The position numbers and the translations under genes were made by a program. A stretch of DNA of 7,030 nt from Chloroflexota bacterium (GTDB lineage Bacteria > Chloroflexota > Limnocylindria > QHBO01), in the NCBI GenBank assembly GCA_023250255.1, contig JAHFBB010000042.1, positions 1 through 7,030 of the forward strand, given 5' to 3'. The notes below the pieces were generated by a model, which did not search any database, was not told where the DNA came from, and saw only the letters and a program-made list of their open reading frames with translations. Position 1 is the stretch's first letter. Each line of letters opens with the position of its first letter. This document shows positions 5,700 through 7,030 of this stretch, piece by piece.

Positions 5700-6914
5700 A
5701 TGCCGCGCGCACTGGCGGCTGCTTTTCGGATTGGCGCCGATCCGGGCGACGACGAGGACCTCCGTCTCCGGAAGCTGCTGGCCATCGCCGCCGCCCTGAT
5801 GGTCACCCCGGCGGCCGTGTTGTGGGGTGCCATCTACTGGTGGTTCGACCAGCCGACCGCCGCCCTCGCGCCCTGGACGTACGCCGCCATATCCACGGTG
5901 GGGATCGCGCTGTTCGCGGTGAATCGGAACTACCTCCTGTTCGTGACCAGCCAGTTCGTTGCCTTCCTCGTCCTGCCGTTCGCGCTGATGTGGGTGCTCG
6001 GTGGGTTCATCACCGGCAGTGCGGTGGGCCTGTGGGCCTGGTTGGCGCCGCTCGCGGCGCGCCTGATCGGACATCGGCGGGCGGCGATTGGTCTGCTCCT
6101 CGCATTCGCCGCGGGCTTCGTGTTCAGCGCAGTCATCAGCCCGCCGCCGGCGGACGAGACCCTGCCCGAGACGGTCGTGCTCGCGTTCTTCGTGCTGAAC
6201 GTGGTGGTCGTGGCGGCCATCACCTTCACGCTGGTCGACGCGGCTTCCGGAGGTCGGGAGGGTTCGCTGGCCTCAATGCGGGGCCTCGTGAACCGCTACT
6301 TCTCCGCCGAGGTGGTGGCCACGATCCTGGCCGATCCGAGCCGCCAGGAGCTGGGCGGCGAGGTCACCGAGGCCACCATCCTGTTCGCCGACCTCGGCGG
6401 CTATACCGCTTACGCCGGAACGCGGGTGCCGGGCGAGGTGGTGGCCCTGGTGAACGCCTATTTCGGATCGGCGGTCCCGTTGATCGAGGCCGCGGGCGGT
6501 ACCACCATCAGCCTGCCCGGGGACGCGGTGCTGGCGGTGTTCGGTGCACCGACCAGACAGGTCGATCACGTGCTGCGGGCGGCGCGGGCCGCACTGGCGA
6601 TCCAGGCGAGCGGTCGCGAATTGTCGGCCGAGCACCCGGACTGGCCGTCGTTCCGGATCGGGCTGAACAGCGGCGACGTCCTCGTCGGGAACATCGGCTC
6701 AGCCGACTACCGCCAGTTCACGGCAATGGGCGACACGGTGAACATGGCGCAGCGATTTCAGTCGCTGGCGGAGCCGGGCCGGATCGTGATCGGTCCGCAG
6801 ACCGCCGAGGTCCTCGGTTCAGCCGCTGACCTCGCCTCGCTCGGCCCGGTTCTGGTGAAAGGCAAGGCCGAGCCGGTCGAGCCCTGGGAACTGCGCGGGT
6901 TGCGGGAGGACTAG
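5700..6914 (+). CDS. Membrane-bound class III adenylate/guanylate cyclase-like protein
   Basis: This 404-residue protein is predicted to make a cyclic nucleotide from ATP or GTP at the inner face of the membrane. The N-terminal half has six hydrophobic segments, approximately 25-47, 58-75, 78-100, 104-121, 128-147 and 158-178. A signal-transmission helix (about 190-212, GLVNRYFSAEVVATIL) leads to the catalytic domain at about 220-400. Metal-binding D231 (in FADLGGYT) and D275 (in PGDAVLAVFG) are present, as are the transition-state N348 and R352 (GDTVNMAQR). The substrate-specifying Lys position reads Ser (S271) and its partner is Thr341. Thr is common there in bacterial enzymes, but Ser in place of Lys is not. 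A LVKGKAEPVEPWEL ending is typical of the family. An AGGCGG at 5686-5691 is the likely ribosome site. The 12-nt gap from korC puts it in the same operon. The catalytic product is uncertain, but the fold is clear. Confidence 0.9.
   Translation: MPRALAAAFRIGADPGDDEDLRLRKLLAIAAALMVTPAAVLWGAIYWWFDQPTAALAPWTYAAISTVGIALFAVNRNYLLFVTSQFVAFLVLPFALMWVLGGFITGSAVGLWAWLAPLAARLIGHRRAAIGLLLAFAAGFVFSAVISPPPADETLPETVVLAFFVLNVVVVAAITFTLVDAASGGREGSLASMRGLVNRYFSAEVVATILADPSRQELGGEVTEATILFADLGGYTAYAGTRVPGEVVALVNAYFGSAVPLIEAAGGTTISLPGDAVLAVFGAPTRQVDHVLRAARAALAIQASGRELSAEHPDWPSFRIGLNSGDVLVGNIGSADYRQFTAMGDTVNMAQRFQSLAEPGRIVIGPQTAEVLGSAADLASLGPVLVKGKAEPVEPWELRGLRED
6911..6914. other. Shared CTAG: overlapping convergent stop codons
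   Basis: The palindrome CTAG supplies TAG to both the plus-strand cyclase (6912-6914) and the minus-strand aldolase-like gene (6913-6911). The coding regions therefore overlap tail to tail by 4 nt and leave no intergenic space for a terminator. Any transcription stop must lie inside one of the genes. Confidence 0.8.
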
Positions 6915-7030
6915 ACGGGCAGCAGCGGAGATCGGACCGCGCGGCTGACTCCCACCCCGCGGTCCTCCAGGGTGGCCTTCACTGCCGAAATGAACCGCCC
7001 GCCGCTCTCGAGTTCGGTCCGCAGTGCGCT
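6911..7030 (-). CDS. C-terminus of a probable DapA/N-acetylneuraminate lyase-family protein (partial)
   Basis: A reading frame open from the right edge ends in TAG at 6913-6911 on the minus strand, giving 39 residues. The pattern FISAVKATLEDRGV followed by VRSPLLPV at the very end resembles the C-terminal helix and closing R-x-P-L-L-P segment of dihydrodipicolinate synthase, N-acetylneuraminate lyase and 2-keto-3-deoxy-sugar aldolase relatives. If right, it is a Schiff-base aldolase, but the catalytic Lys and Tyr lie outside the window, so the reaction cannot be named. It is convergent with the cyclase gene, and their stop codons overlap. Confidence 0.55.
   Translation of the reverse strand, partial: SALRTELESGGRFISAVKATLEDRGVGVSRAVRSPLLPV

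Noticed and set aside
5822..6829. Plus-strand open frame of 335 codons inside the cyclase gene
   Set aside because: It is out of frame with the cyclase, which has a complete catalytic motif set. The alternative product is Arg/Gly-rich without a domain.
1..7030. CRISPR array, tRNA or rRNA gene, insertion sequence or attachment site
   Set aside because: No spaced direct repeats, cloverleaf-like segment, transposase motif or terminal inverted repeats were seen. Nearly every base is in a supported coding region.

Overview
The window is GC-rich with strong G/C third-position bias, and genes are packed end to end with overlapping or nearly touching start and stop codons. Several genes lack a clear Shine-Dalgarno sequence and instead have a -10-like hexamer close to the start codon. 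An AMIN-like lipoprotein, a SfLAP/GAP-like membrane protein and a ferredoxin-dependent 2-oxoacid oxidoreductase together suggest a free-living bacterium of the Chloroflexota or Actinomycetota type. That placement is an impression from gene content, not a demonstrated taxonomy.

Layout. Positions 1-906 (minus strand) hold a two-gene unit: a lipoprotein with an AMIN-like domain (307-906), then a cyclophilin-type peptidyl-prolyl isomerase (1-295) that runs off the left edge. A 44-nt divergent intergenic region (907-950) separates them from a DMT/EamA-family transporter on the plus strand (951-1925). From 1962 to 6914 the plus strand carries what looks like one operon: korD (2[4Fe-4S] ferredoxin), korA (alpha), korB (beta, thiamine diphosphate), a SfLAP/GAP- or LysE-like membrane protein, korC (gamma), and a six-helix membrane class III nucleotide cyclase. 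At 6911-7030 a convergent minus-strand gene enters from the right edge. Its 39 visible C-terminal residues resemble the dihydrodipicolinate synthase/N-acetylneuraminate lyase family. No intergenic stretch exceeds 50 bases.

How the genes work together. KorA, KorB, KorC and KorD make a four-subunit 2-oxoacid:ferredoxin (acceptor) oxidoreductase, most likely acting on 2-oxoglutarate. It decarboxylates the 2-oxoacid to an acyl-CoA and passes electrons through iron-sulfur clusters to ferredoxin. The D-A-B-C order matches the oorDABC arrangement known from Helicobacter and Campylobacter. Here, however, a membrane protein is translationally coupled between the B and C subunits, and a membrane cyclase follows C after only 12 nt. 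Those two additions, a roughly 80-residue tail on KorB and the cyclase's altered substrate-specifying residue are the main points worth a second look. The remaining genes look ordinary.
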